DNA from: Paraburkholderia sp. C35
Lineage (GTDB): Bacteria; Pseudomonadota; Gammaproteobacteria; Burkholderiales; Burkholderiaceae
Length of the DNA stretch: 33,844 nt
Direction of reading: 5' to 3'
Assembly: GCF_003121405.1 (NCBI RefSeq)
Contig: NZ_QBUY01000100.1
Coordinates: forward strand, 1 to 33,844
Shown in pieces: positions 14,999 to 23,887 of the stretch. The notes beneath the pieces are model-generated. The model was not told the origin of the DNA. It made no database searches and worked only from the letters and a program-made list of their open reading frames with translations. Both the position numbers and the translations under genes were made by a program. Position 1 is the stretch's first letter. Each line of letters begins with the position of its first letter.

Positions 14999-17041
14999 AT
15001 GGACAAGCTCAATCGCAGACGTTTTCTCGCATTTGCCGCTGGTCTCGCCGCGGTGCCCGCTGCGCAGGCCCGCATCGCACTGGACCGCATGCCGCCGCCC
15101 GACGCGGACGATGGCCTGACGTTCCGCGTGCTCGCCATTCACGACATTCGCGACGATCTGCGCGCCGATGTGTCGACGGTCGCCGATACCTGTGCGATCA
15201 GCACCGCTACGCTCAACACGATCTTCGCGTGGCTGAAGGCGAAGGACTTCCGTCCCGTGAGCGTCGATCAGATCGTCGCGTCGCGCAACGGTGGGCCGCG
15301 CCTGCCGCCGCGCGCCGTGCTGCTCACCTTCGACGATGCCTACAAAAGCCAGTTCACGCACGCGTTCCCGTTGCTACAGCAGTACGGCTATCCCGCACTG
15401 ATCGGTGTCGTGACGCGCTGGACGGATACGCCCGCAGGCGACCCCGTGCGCATCAGCCACAAGTCGGTGATGCCGCCGGGCTACTTCATGAGCTGGGACG
15501 ATCTGCGCGAGATGGCGAATTCCGGTCTCGTCGAAGTTGCGTCGCATACGCACGACATGCATCACGGCGCACTCGCCAATCCGCAAGGCAATGAGTTGCC
15601 CGCTGCGAGCGCGCATCTGTACTACCCGCAACTGCAGCGCTACGAAACGGATGAAGAGTACCAGGCGCGTGTGCACGACGATCTGAAGAAGAGCGTGGAC
15701 ATGATCCAGGACCGCACGGGCGTCGCGGTGCGCTCTGCCGTGTGGCCGTACGGCATGTACAACGCGGCGCTGATCAAGGCATCGCAGGCGCTCGGCATGT
15801 CGGTCCACTTCACGCTCGACGACGGCCCGAACACGCCCGACGTGCCGCTCACGCAGATTCGCCGTCTGCTCGTCTCGTATGACTGGGACGTCGGCACGCT
15901 GATCGCGCAGATGCGTTCGTCGCGCCATTATCGCGGCGAGCACAATCCCGTCGAGCGCGTCGTCAATGTGTCGCTCGACGAGATGTACGACATCGATCCG
16001 AACAAAAGCGAAGAGAAGCTCGGCAGGTTGCTCGACCGCATCAAGGATCTCGAACCGAAGTCGGTGTACCTGAAGGCTTACTGGGATCCCGACAATACGG
16101 GCGTCGCGCGCGCGATGTACTACCCGAACCGTCACATGCCGATGCGCGCCGATCTGTTCAACCGCGCTGCGTGGCAGCTGATTACGCGCGCGGGCGTGCA
16201 GGTCTATGCACGCATGCCGCTGCTCGCGTTCGATCTGCCGACGGGGCATCCGGCCGCAGGGCGCTTCGTCGAGGTGGCGGCCAATGCACCCGCCGATGCG
16301 CAGCGCACCCGCACGCCGCGCCTTAGCCCGTTCGATCCCGTGGCGCGCCAGGCCATTCAGGACATCTACGACGATCTCACGCGCTATTCGAGTTTCAACG
16401 GCGTGGTGTTCGGCGCCGACGCGACGCTGAACGCGTACGAGGACAACAGCGCTGCCGCGCTCGCCGTCTATCGCTCGTGGGGTTTGCCCGGCGATCTCGC
16501 ACAGATTCATGCTTCCGACGATCTGATGCAGCGCTGGGCCAACGGCCGCACCGCGTATCTGAATACCTTCACGAACCAGCTTGCCGATCGCATACGTGCC
16601 TACCAGGGCGGCGGCAATGTGCTGACAGTGCGCACGGTGCCCGCCGAGGCCGCGCTCGATGCCAGCGCAGAGCGCAACTTCTCGCTGAGCCTTGCATCGG
16701 CGCTGGGCAACTACGACTTCGTCGCGCTGACGGCATCGCCCCGTGCTACGGGCGAGCGCGTCAGCGATGCATGGCTCGACAGCTTGCAGCAGACGGTGAT
16801 GAAACAGCAGGGCGCGGCAGCCAAGACCGTGTTCGAACTGCCCGCGATCAATCGCGACACGCAGCAGCCTGTCGAAGCCGCCGTGCTGCGCACGCAGATG
16901 AAGCGGCTCAATGCAGCGGGTGTCGTGCATATGGGCTATGGACCGGACGACTTCCTGAAGAACCGCCCGGACACGACCGTGCTGCGCGACGTGATGTCGG
17001 TGCAAAGCACGCTCAGAACGAATCAGGGGATGTTGGGTTGA
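14999..17041 (+). CDS. pgaB: PNAG N-deacetylase PgaB
   Basis: A 680-residue periplasmic enzyme that partly deacetylates PNAG, needed for export through PgaA. The N-terminal half is a CE4 polysaccharide deacetylase: LLTFDDAY (Asp112-Asp113 region) and the metal-site motif SHTHDMHHG (His183, His185). The C-terminal half matches the PgaB glycoside-hydrolase-like domain (KSVYLKAYWDPD, DLFNRAAWQLITRAGVQVYARMP motifs). The N-terminus NRRRFLAFAAG followed by a weak hydrophobic stretch and AAQA resembles a twin-arginine signal, and no lipobox cysteine is seen, unlike the E. coli lipoprotein. Located between pgaA (6-base gap) and pgaC (55-base gap). Confidence 0.9.
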   Translation: MDKLNRRRFLAFAAGLAAVPAAQARIALDRMPPPDADDGLTFRVLAIHDIRDDLRADVSTVADTCAISTATLNTIFAWLKAKDFRPVSVDQIVASRNGGPRLPPRAVLLTFDDAYKSQFTHAFPLLQQYGYPALIGVVTRWTDTPAGDPVRISHKSVMPPGYFMSWDDLREMANSGLVEVASHTHDMHHGALANPQGNELPAASAHLYYPQLQRYETDEEYQARVHDDLKKSVDMIQDRTGVAVRSAVWPYGMYNAALIKASQALGMSVHFTLDDGPNTPDVPLTQIRRLLVSYDWDVGTLIAQMRSSRHYRGEHNPVERVVNVSLDEMYDIDPNKSEEKLGRLLDRIKDLEPKSVYLKAYWDPDNTGVARAMYYPNRHMPMRADLFNRAAWQLITRAGVQVYARMPLLAFDLPTGHPAAGRFVEVAANAPADAQRTRTPRLSPFDPVARQAIQDIYDDLTRYSSFNGVVFGADATLNAYEDNSAAALAVYRSWGLPGDLAQIHASDDLMQRWANGRTAYLNTFTNQLADRIRAYQGGGNVLTVRTVPAEAALDASAERNFSLSLASALGNYDFVALTASPRATGERVSDAWLDSLQQTVMKQQGAAAKTVFELPAINRDTQQPVEAAVLRTQMKRLNAAGVVHMGYGPDDFLKNRPDTTVLRDVMSVQSTLRTNQGMLG

Positions 17042-17096
17042 GCCGCGCACGACACATGTCGATCAAAGCGATGCCAACCCGGACCAGGGGACCACA

Positions 17097-18398
17097 ATGA
17101 AAAACGTAATGAACGTCATCTCTAACTTCGTCTTCTACTATCCGCTGCTGATGGCGTATCTGTGGATGGTGGGGGGGCTGCTGCACTATCTGCTGATCGA
17201 GCGCCGCGACGCCGGGCGCAAGACGGCGCCGCCGCTCGCGTCGTATCCGAAGGTGTCGGTGGTCGTGCCTTGCTACAACGAAGCCGACAACGTGCGCGAA
17301 GTGATCGCGTGCCTCGACCAGCTGAACTACCCGAACTACAACATCATCGCGATCAACGATGGCAGCCGCGATGAAACGGGCGCGATCCTGAACCAGCTGG
17401 TGAACGTATACCCGAAGCTCGTCGTCGTGCACCAGCATCAGAACGAAGGCAAGGCGATCGGCCTCACGACAGCCGCGATGCTGTCCGATGCCGAGTACCT
17501 GATGTGCATCGACGGCGATTCGCTTCTCGACAAGGAAGCGATCGGCTGGATGCTGCGTCACTTCCTCGACGATGCCTCCATCGGCGCTGTCACGGGCAAT
17601 CCGCGTATCCGCACGCGTTCGTCGCTGCTCGGCCGCATGCAGGTGGGCGAGTTTTCGTCGATCGTTGGTCTGATCAAGCGCACGCAGCACATGTATGGGC
17701 GGCTGCTGACGGTGTCGGGCGTGGTGTCGATGTTCAGGAAGCGCGCGCTCGAAGAAGTGGGCTACTGGAGCTCCGACATGCTGACGGAAGACATCGACAT
17801 CAGCTGGAAGCTGCAGGTGCAGGGCTGGGGCGTGAACTTTGAATCGCGCGCGCTCAGCTGGATCCTGATGCCGGAGACCTTCCGCGGCCTCTACAAGCAG
17901 CGTCTGCGCTGGGCGAAGGGCGGCATCCAGGTGCTGTTCAAGTACGCCGGTGAGGTACTGTCCCGCCGCAACATGATGATGTGGCCGATCTTCGTCGAGT
18001 ACGCGACCAGCATCGTGTGGGCGTATTGCATGCTGTTCACGCTGGTGATGATGGCCGCCACCGCGCTGTTCACGCTGCCCGAATGCTGGCGTTTCGCCTT
18101 GGTGCCGCGCGGCACGGGCGTGCTGCTGTTCGCCACCTGCTGCGTGCAGATCCTGCTCGGCTGTCTGATCGACCGCCGCTACGACAAGAACCTGCTGCGC
18201 TATTTCGTCGACACGGTGTGGTATCCCGCTGCGTTCTGGGCCATCAGCATGATCGCATCCGTGATCGCGCTGCCGGGCGTGATCAGCCAGCGCCGCCGCA
18301 AACGCGCACGCTGGGTCAGCCCGGATCGCGGCATCCGTTCGGCGGGCGCGGTATCGGCCGATGCAGCGCCGGGTCTGCTCGCACAGCAGCCGGAATGA
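17097..18398 (+). CDS. pgaC: PNAG synthase glycosyltransferase PgaC
   Basis: A 433-residue inner-membrane GT2 glycosyltransferase that polymerises UDP-GlcNAc into beta-1,6 PNAG. An N-terminal helix (~10-34) precedes the catalytic domain, and several helices form the C-terminus. Catalytic elements: VVPCYNE, Asp88 (INDGS), Asp139 and Asp141 (DGD), the TED motif at 230-232, and QRLRW at 268-272. All are intact. In E. coli it forms a complex with PgaD that is switched on by c-di-GMP. A 67-base gap leads to pgaD. Confidence 0.94.
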   Translation: MKNVMNVISNFVFYYPLLMAYLWMVGGLLHYLLIERRDAGRKTAPPLASYPKVSVVVPCYNEADNVREVIACLDQLNYPNYNIIAINDGSRDETGAILNQLVNVYPKLVVVHQHQNEGKAIGLTTAAMLSDAEYLMCIDGDSLLDKEAIGWMLRHFLDDASIGAVTGNPRIRTRSSLLGRMQVGEFSSIVGLIKRTQHMYGRLLTVSGVVSMFRKRALEEVGYWSSDMLTEDIDISWKLQVQGWGVNFESRALSWILMPETFRGLYKQRLRWAKGGIQVLFKYAGEVLSRRNMMMWPIFVEYATSIVWAYCMLFTLVMMAATALFTLPECWRFALVPRGTGVLLFATCCVQILLGCLIDRRYDKNLLRYFVDTVWYPAAFWAISMIASVIALPGVISQRRRKRARWVSPDRGIRSAGAVSADAAPGLLAQQPE

Positions 18399-18465
18399 AG
18401 TCCTGCAACACACGTGATGAAGCACTCGAATTGACAACGCAAGTCAACAGTCTTAGGGGATAACC

Positions 18466-18918
18466 ATGGAATACCCGATCATCGATGTCTCGAAGCAGTC
18501 CGTCGCGCAGTTTGCAAGCGAGTCGAGCAAGGCGAAAGCCGTGCGCGCCGTCGCGTGGTATCGCTTCGTGCGGCCCACGCTCGTGCTCGGCACGTGGGTG
18601 CTGGCTGCGCTGTATATCCGCTGGTGTCTCGCGAATGCGAGCGAGGAAGAGCTGTCGCTCGATGCCTTCATGCCGGGCATCATGGGCATCGGCATCGTCG
18701 CGCTGTCGATGGTGCTGTGGACCTTCGGCCGTCAGATGGACCTGATGAACGCAAACCGCGTGCGCCGCATGCCGCAGACGAATGACGCACCGCAGCCGCA
18801 GACCACGCATGAAATTCCCGAGGGCGATGCGGGCCGCTGCCTCGTCGCGTATCACGATGACGACGGCATGATCTCGCACGTGATGAGCGTGCCTGAGTTC
18901 GAGCGCCAGGTCGCGTAA
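18466..18918 (+). CDS. pgaD: PNAG synthase accessory subunit PgaD
   Basis: A 150-residue membrane protein with two hydrophobic helices (around residues 37-55 and 68-90) and a charged, Gln/Pro-containing cytoplasmic tail. This layout and its place after pgaC identify it as PgaD, which binds PgaC and in E. coli senses c-di-GMP jointly with it. Sequence is poorly conserved in this family, so context carries much of the call. GGGGA precedes the ATG. Its stop TAA shares its last base with the ATG of the next gene. Confidence 0.85.
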   Translation: MEYPIIDVSKQSVAQFASESSKAKAVRAVAWYRFVRPTLVLGTWVLAALYIRWCLANASEEELSLDAFMPGIMGIGIVALSMVLWTFGRQMDLMNANRVRRMPQTNDAPQPQTTHEIPEGDAGRCLVAYHDDDGMISHVMSVPEFERQVA

Positions 18919-20147
18919 TGCGGACTACGTTTGCAACATGGGCCGTGATCGCGGCCACGGTGGTCACGAACTGCTTCGTGCCGTCCGCGCTTGCGGGCGG
19001 CACGAAGGCGGGCAAAGCTGCCAAAGCCGCGAGCGCGCCGACGGGCGATCTGCGCGCCTATCAGCACGGCATCGGTGCGGTGACGGATGCGCAGGGCGTG
19101 ACGACCGTGTTCTTCAGCAGTTCGGGCCTGCCGCCGCGCGGCGCAGGCCGCGACCGTAACTGGACGCACGACGTGTACATCGCGCGCTGGACGCCGCAAA
19201 AGGCGGTGCTCGACCGTCCGCGCGTCTTCATCAGCCGGCCGGAAGCGCAGGAACCCGTGTCCGTCGCGCAGAACGACACGGGCCGCGTGATGGTGTCGTT
19301 CGAAGACGGCTGGAATACGCCGAATGAGGTGAGCCAGCGCTATGGCGTCTACACGTCCAGCCTGAAGGACGTGAAGCCGTATCCGAACGATGTGCTGTCG
19401 GGCGGTCACTCCGGGCATGTGGCCGCCGTCGGCTCGCGCTTCGTAGTGTTCTATTCGAACGACTGGGTGGATGGCGGCGGTGTCGATAATCTCGGCACGG
19501 GGCGGGGCGTGTATGTCTAAACCTACGACGCTGACGGCGCGCTGCTGCAAGCCATCGACGTCGCGCCGCGCGTGCGCGAATGGTGGCCGATGATCGCCGG
19601 CTCGCCGACGCGCGCGCTGCTGGTCTGGCAGCAATACGTGAACGGCGAGACCTACGCGCGGCTGAAGGTCGCCACGCTCGATCCGGCGACGGGCGCGCTT
19701 AGCGAGCCGCGCGTGATCGCCGACCGGCTGCTGTACTACACCTATGCGGCGGCGTACGTGCCGTCCATCGACCGCTTCGTGGTGGTGGCGACCGACGACA
19801 AGGGCCGCGGCTTCGCGCAACTGATCGATGCGAACGGCCAGACCACGGCATCGCTCGATTGCATGCCGGCCTCGGTGCGTGAAGCCGGTATCGCGGTGAT
19901 CGGCGAGCGCGCGTTCACGCCTGCACAGGATGGACGGCTGCTGCATCTGAAGCTGACGCCCACGTCGATCGAACTGGCGGGCACGCAGCCTTCGCCGATC
20001 GCCTGGACCTATACGGGCAGCGTCGGACTGGTGCGTTCGCCGACGCAGCTGCACTGGGTCGCGACCAGCCCGAAAGGATTGCAGGAAGCGGACTTCGATC
20101 TGACAGCGGCAAAAGCGCCCGACGCGAAGGATCTGTGCCGCGGCTAA
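18918..20147 (+). pseudogene. Secreted protein gene at end of pga operon, interrupted by in-frame TAA
   Basis: I do not recognise a named family. Full length is 409 residues. A Sec signal peptide (hydrophobic to SALA, about residue 26) precedes repeated strand-rich blocks such as VTTVFFSSSG, RVMVSFEDGW, RFVVFYSNDWVDG, RALLVWQQYVNG, RFVVVATDD and QLHWVATSPKG, spaced like the blades of a beta-propeller or exo-sialidase-like fold. Codon 201 (19518-19520) is TAA (VYV-stop-TYDADG); the same frame stays open to 20147 and codes for matching repeats. The start overlaps the pgaD stop and a strong terminator follows, so the gene belongs to the PNAG operon. A lectin-like, matrix-binding or hydrolase role is conjecture. 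The truncated product would hold half the repeats. Confidence 0.75.
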
Positions 20148-20154
20148 CACTGGC

Positions 20155-20210
20155 GGCGCGCGCGGTGGCTCGCTGACTCCCACGGCGGGACCGCCCGCGC
20201 CCCGTTTTTT
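20155..20210 (+). terminator. Intrinsic terminator of the pga operon
   Basis: GGCGCGCGCGGT (20155-20166) pairs with ACCGCCCGCGCC (20190-20201) at 11 of 12 positions, followed by CCG and six T (20205-20210). It begins 8 bases after the fifth gene's stop. Confidence 0.8.
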
Positions 20211-20296
20211 GTATCGATGTACCGGCCAGATACATTGGGACACAAAGCGCGCAAAGGGCCAGGGTATAAAAGCGTCATCGCATTCAGGAGCACGCC

Positions 20297-20668
20297 ATGA
20301 CCACCCACACTCACCACGGCTCATGCCATTGCGGCGCCGTCCAGTTCGAAGTCGACACGCCCGTCACGCCCGCTGTGCGCTGCAATTGCAGCCTGTGCCG
20401 CCGCAAGGGCGCGCTGATGTCGCCGTTCTTTCCGAAGAGCGCGCTGCGCATCACGTCGGGCGAGGACAGCCTGACGCTCTACCAGTTCAACATGCAGATC
20501 GCGAAGCACTACTTCTGCAAGCACTGCGGCATCTATCCGTTTCATCAGACACGCAAGGACCCGAATATGTGGCGCGTGAATCTCGGCTGTCTGGACGACG
20601 TCGATCCCTATGCGCTGGAGGCGTCGGTGGCCGACGGCAAGAGCCTGTCCGTCGTGGAAGACGCCTGA
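20297..20668 (+). CDS. GFA-family (CENP-V/GFA domain) zinc protein
   Basis: A 123-residue cytoplasmic protein with the zinc-ligand pattern of the glutathione-dependent formaldehyde-activating (GFA) fold: CHCG near residue 10, CNCSLCRRKG around 29-34, and CKHCG near 80. Most small GFA proteins are not shown to act on formaldehyde, so the enzymatic role is open. The ATG has AGGAG upstream (ATTCAGGAGCACGCC). It is monocistronic, following the pga terminator and preceding the OmpR-like pair. Confidence 0.88.
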   Translation: MTTHTHHGSCHCGAVQFEVDTPVTPAVRCNCSLCRRKGALMSPFFPKSALRITSGEDSLTLYQFNMQIAKHYFCKHCGIYPFHQTRKDPNMWRVNLGCLDDVDPYALEASVADGKSLSVVEDA

Positions 20669-20783
20669 GCGTGCCTGAGGTCGCCTGAGCGGCCTGTCAA
20701 GGACGCGTAAGATAAGCGGACTGATAACGCAGCCTTATGAGACGCACTCATCGGGCGAACTCTGGCTGGGCAAGGAGCCTTGT

Positions 20784-21530
20784 GTGGATAAACCGGATCA
20801 CGTTCTGATCGTCGACGACGACCGCGACATTCGCGAGCTGGTCGGCACGTATCTCACCCGTAACGGCGTGCGCGTCACGCTCGCGTCGGGTGGACGGCAG
20901 ATGCGCGCCGCGCTCGCCGACGAGCGGCCCGATCTGATCGTGCTCGACCTGATGCTGCCCGGCGAAAGCGGGCTGGATCTGTGCCGCGAATTGCGCGCGG
21001 GCGAGTTTCAGACCATCCCGATCCTGATGCTGACCGCGCTCAGCGAAGAGACGGACCGCGTGGTCGGCCTCGAAATGGGCGCCGACGATTACCTCGCCAA
21101 GCCGTTCGCCGTGCGCGAACTGCTGGCGCGTATCCGCTCGATCCTGCGCCGCGCCCGCATGATGCCGCCCGGCGGCAGCGCCGAGCCGGCGGGCGGCGCA
21201 CACTTCCTGCGCTTCGGCGACTGGCGGCTCGACACGATCGGCCGCAATCTGATCGACAGCGACGGCACGATGGTCGCGTTGAGCGGCGCCGAATACCGGC
21301 TGCTGCGCGTATTCCTCGATCATCCCCAGCGCGTGCTGACGCGCGACCAGTTGCTCACGCTCACGCAAGGGCGCCAGACCGAACCGTTCGACCGCTCGAT
21401 CGACCTGCTGGTGAGCCGTGTGCGCCAGCGGCTGGGCGACGATGCGCGCGAGCCGCGCTACATCAAGACGCTGCGTAACGAAGGCTATGTGTTCTCGTCG
21501 CTCGTCGCGCCCGAGGACAACGGCGTATGA
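20784..21530 (+). CDS. OmpR-family response regulator
   Basis: A 248-residue two-component regulator. The receiver domain has the acidic pocket VDDDRDI, phospho-acceptor Asp55 (LIVLDLMLPG) and Lys107 (DYLAKPF). The C-terminal winged helix (about 145-240) has the OmpR-type recognition region SIDLLVSRVRQRLGDD and the final hairpin YIKTLRNEGYVF. GTG start with AAGGAG six bases upstream. Its stop overlaps the kinase start by 4 bases. The signal and regulon are not evident; neighbours give no strong clue. Confidence 0.92.
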   Translation: MDKPDHVLIVDDDRDIRELVGTYLTRNGVRVTLASGGRQMRAALADERPDLIVLDLMLPGESGLDLCRELRAGEFQTIPILMLTALSEETDRVVGLEMGADDYLAKPFAVRELLARIRSILRRARMMPPGGSAEPAGGAHFLRFGDWRLDTIGRNLIDSDGTMVALSGAEYRLLRVFLDHPQRVLTRDQLLTLTQGRQTEPFDRSIDLLVSRVRQRLGDDAREPRYIKTLRNEGYVFSSLVAPEDNGV

Positions 21531-22882
21531 GCGCGGTGATGGATCAACCCAGGGGCAATCTGCGGGACAAACTGCGCGGCCTGTGGCGGCCGCGCACGCT
21601 GTTCGTGCGCCTGTCGCTGATCTTCGTGGCGGGCCTGCTCGCCGCGCAGACGCTGTCGTTCTGGCTCACCATGACCGAGCGCAACGAAGCGACCATGCAC
21701 GTGATGGTGGGCTACATCGGCCAGGAAGTGACCAGTTCGGTCGCGCTGCTGGACCGCCTGACGCCCGCCGAACGCGAGGAATGGCTGCCGAAGCTGGCGC
21801 GCCGTACCTATCGTTTCGTGCTGGGTCCGGGTACCACGGGCATGGCGCCCGATGCGAAGCTGTCGCAGGAAATCGGCGCGACGATTGCGAAGGACATCGG
21901 CCCGCGCTACAAGGTGACCGCCAACGCGATACCCGGCGAGCGCGAGCATCTCGAAGTGCATCTCACGCTGAGCGACGGCACGCCGCTCACCATCGACATG
22001 CATCCGATGCACGGCATTCCGCTGTCGCCGTGGCTGCCCCTCGTGCTGATCGCGCAACTGGCGCTGCTGGCGGGTTGCGCGTGGCTTGCCGTGCGTCTCG
22101 CGACGCGTCCGCTCGAACGTCTCGCGCGTGCCGCCGACACGCTCGGTCCCGATCTCGCGCCCGCCGCGCTGCCGGAAGACGGCCCGGAAGAGGTGGCGCG
22201 CGCGTCGAAGGCATTCAATTCGATGCAGGCGCGCATCGGTATCTATATGCGCGAGCGGCTGCAGATTCTGGCGTCGATTTCGCACGATCTGCAAACGCCC
22301 ATCACGCGCATGCGGCTGCGCGCCGATCTGCTCGACGACGACACCGAGCGGGCGCGCCTGCAAAAAGACCTGAAGGAAATGGAGTTGCTGGTGCGCGAAG
22401 GCGTCGCCTATGCGCGCACGCTGCACGGTGCCGATGAAAAGCCTTGCCGTGTCGACCCCGATGCGCTGATCGAAAGCATGGTCAGCGATTACACGGATGC
22501 GGGCGATCCCGTGTCGCTGACGGGACACGTCGGTCAGCCGGTGACGACGCGTCCGCAGGCGCTGCGGCGCATCCTCGGCAATCTGATCGATAACGCGCTG
22601 AAGTACTCGGCGCATGAGCCGGTGACGGTGGAAGTGCGCGTCGATGCGGCGCGCGGGCGGCAGGTGAGTGTGGTCGTGCTCGATCGCGGTCCCGGCATTC
22701 CGCAGGAACTGCTCGACGCCGTGTTCGAGCCGTTCTATCGCGTCGAAAGCTCGCGCAATCGCGAGACGGGTGGCACGGGGCTGGGTCTCGCCATTGCGAA
22801 GCAGCTTGCGCAATCGATGAACGCGACGCTCACGTTGCGCAACCGCGAAGGCGGCGGACTGGAAGCGCGTCTCACGCTGTGA
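21527..22882 (+). CDS. Sensor histidine kinase (EnvZ-like)
   Basis: A 451-residue inner-membrane kinase, partner of the overlapping response regulator. Two membrane helices (about 25-47 and 167-190) flank a ~120-residue periplasmic domain, followed by HAMP (RLATRPLERLARAADTLG). The H-box ILASISHDLQTPITRMR carries His253. ATP-binding motifs are the N-box NLIDNALKYS, G1 DRGPGIP, F-box FEPFYRVE and G2 TGLGLAIAKQL. All elements are intact, so it should autophosphorylate. Confidence 0.92.
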   Translation: MSAVMDQPRGNLRDKLRGLWRPRTLFVRLSLIFVAGLLAAQTLSFWLTMTERNEATMHVMVGYIGQEVTSSVALLDRLTPAEREEWLPKLARRTYRFVLGPGTTGMAPDAKLSQEIGATIAKDIGPRYKVTANAIPGEREHLEVHLTLSDGTPLTIDMHPMHGIPLSPWLPLVLIAQLALLAGCAWLAVRLATRPLERLARAADTLGPDLAPAALPEDGPEEVARASKAFNSMQARIGIYMRERLQILASISHDLQTPITRMRLRADLLDDDTERARLQKDLKEMELLVREGVAYARTLHGADEKPCRVDPDALIESMVSDYTDAGDPVSLTGHVGQPVTTRPQALRRILGNLIDNALKYSAHEPVTVEVRVDAARGRQVSVVVLDRGPGIPQELLDAVFEPFYRVESSRNRETGGTGLGLAIAKQLAQSMNATLTLRNREGGGLEARLTL

Positions 22883-22885
22883 GCA

Positions 22886-22924
22886 TCAGCTGTGGGTTTC
22901 AGCTGTGCGTTTCGATGCATCGAA
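22886..22924. repeat. Tandem 13-base repeat followed by a 14-base palindrome
   Basis: TCAGCTGTGGGTT (22886-22898) is followed directly by TCAGCTGTGCGTT (22899-22911), one mismatch. The second copy runs into the perfect palindrome TTCGATGCATCGAA (22911-22924). It lies just after the kinase stop and ~85 bases before the SET gene; it could be regulatory or simple slippage. Confidence 0.5.
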
Positions 22925-23007
22925 GAGGACGAACATACGCATATCGATAACAGCGCATTTTTTTCGCGCCCTATACTTCAGCCGTCCATCCTCTCTTCAA
23001 GCAAACC

Positions 23008-23460
23008 ATGCGTCGTCTATCCGTCAGGCGGTCGCCGATTCACGGCAAAGGTGTGTTCGCGCTCTGCACGCTCGCAGCGGGTGAGCGCATCATCGAATAC
23101 AAGGGCGAACTGACGTCGTGGCGCCGCGCCGCGCGACGCATCGAGCGCAGCGGCGAGTATGGGCATACCTTCGTGTTCGGTTTGTCCGACGGGCGCGTGA
23201 TCGACGGCAGCGTGGGCGGCAACAGTGCGCGCTGGCTCAATCATGCGTGCAAGGCCAACTGCGAGGCGGTGGAAATCGATGGACGCGTGTTCATCGAAGC
23301 CGCCGTCGACATCCAGCGCGGTGAAGAACTGCTGATTTCATACGGACTCGCCGTCGACGATCCGCAGGACGAGGAAACCCGCCGTCAGTATGTCTGCCGC
23401 TGCGGCTCGGCTGCGTGCCGCGGCACGATGCTCGCCGTCGAGGAAGGTGTGTGGGTCTGA
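23008..23460 (+). CDS. SET-domain protein lysine methyltransferase
   Basis: A 150-residue protein consisting almost wholly of a SET domain. It begins with the I-SET-like VRRSPIHGKGVFAL, has NSARWLNHACKANCE (the NH-x-C cofactor-pocket motif), GEELLISYG (the catalytic tyrosine motif) and a post-SET zinc cluster YVCRCGSAACRG. It should transfer methyl groups from S-adenosylmethionine to protein lysines. Bacterial SET substrates are mostly unknown; in Chlamydia a SET protein methylates histone-like proteins. The gene 76 bases downstream encodes a Lys/Arg-rich tail protein that may be a substrate. No strong Shine-Dalgarno; start fixed by domain length. Confidence 0.9.
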   Translation: MRRLSVRRSPIHGKGVFALCTLAAGERIIEYKGELTSWRRAARRIERSGEYGHTFVFGLSDGRVIDGSVGGNSARWLNHACKANCEAVEIDGRVFIEAAVDIQRGEELLISYGLAVDDPQDEETRRQYVCRCGSAACRGTMLAVEEGVWV

Positions 23461-23536
23461 CGCTTGCGCTGCCGCGCTCCGGAAGGGCTGTCGCCGCGCT
23501 GTGATACAGTGCCCGCAGCGTTCCAGAGAGGCGTTC

Positions 23537-23824
23537 ATGACAAACCGACCACGGAAGACCTTGCAGTCCCCGGCGCCGACCTTGCCGATGTTGCTCAGGG
23601 AGCTGGAGGCATCGCTGCCGTCGCTGATGGCGCAGCCCGCCTCGTTCTCGACTGCGCTTGCGCGCGTGTGCCGTGGACTCAGCGCCGCGAGCGCGCCGAT
23701 GCGCCAGCGTAAGCCACGCGCGGCGCGGCCCGCACGGTCGGAAGCGACCGACAAGCCTGCGAAAAAAGTCGCCAGGAAAGCGTCCGGCGCAGACATGCCG
23801 ATGTCGCTGCCGCTGGTTCCCTGA
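23537..23824 (+). CDS. Small protein with histone H1-like basic tail
   Basis: A 95-residue protein of no recognised family. Residues 10-50 form a short helical region (LPMLLRELEASLPSLMAQ). Residues 56-82 are Lys/Arg/Ala/Pro-rich (RQRKPRAARPAR, then DKPAKKVARKASG), like histone H1 or AlgP-type tails that bind DNA. The start at 23537 has AGAGAGG upstream. It sits 76 bases after the SET methyltransferase and before a good terminator, so the two genes probably form one unit. A nucleoid-associated or methylation-substrate role is inferred from composition and context. Confidence 0.65.
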   Translation: MTNRPRKTLQSPAPTLPMLLRELEASLPSLMAQPASFSTALARVCRGLSAASAPMRQRKPRAARPARSEATDKPAKKVARKASGADMPMSLPLVP

Positions 23825-23842
23825 ATCCGAATGTGTCCATCA

Positions 23843-23887
23843 CGTGACTGACGCTCGCCCGGCGAGCGGTCCGCGTCACGTTTTCTT
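23843..23887 (+). terminator. Intrinsic terminator after the SET/basic-protein unit
   Basis: Nested stems: CGTGAC (23843-23848) with GTCACG (23875-23880), and inside it GCTCGCC (23853-23859) with GGCGAGC (23861-23867). TTTTCTTT follows. It begins 19 bases after the basic-protein stop. Confidence 0.7.
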
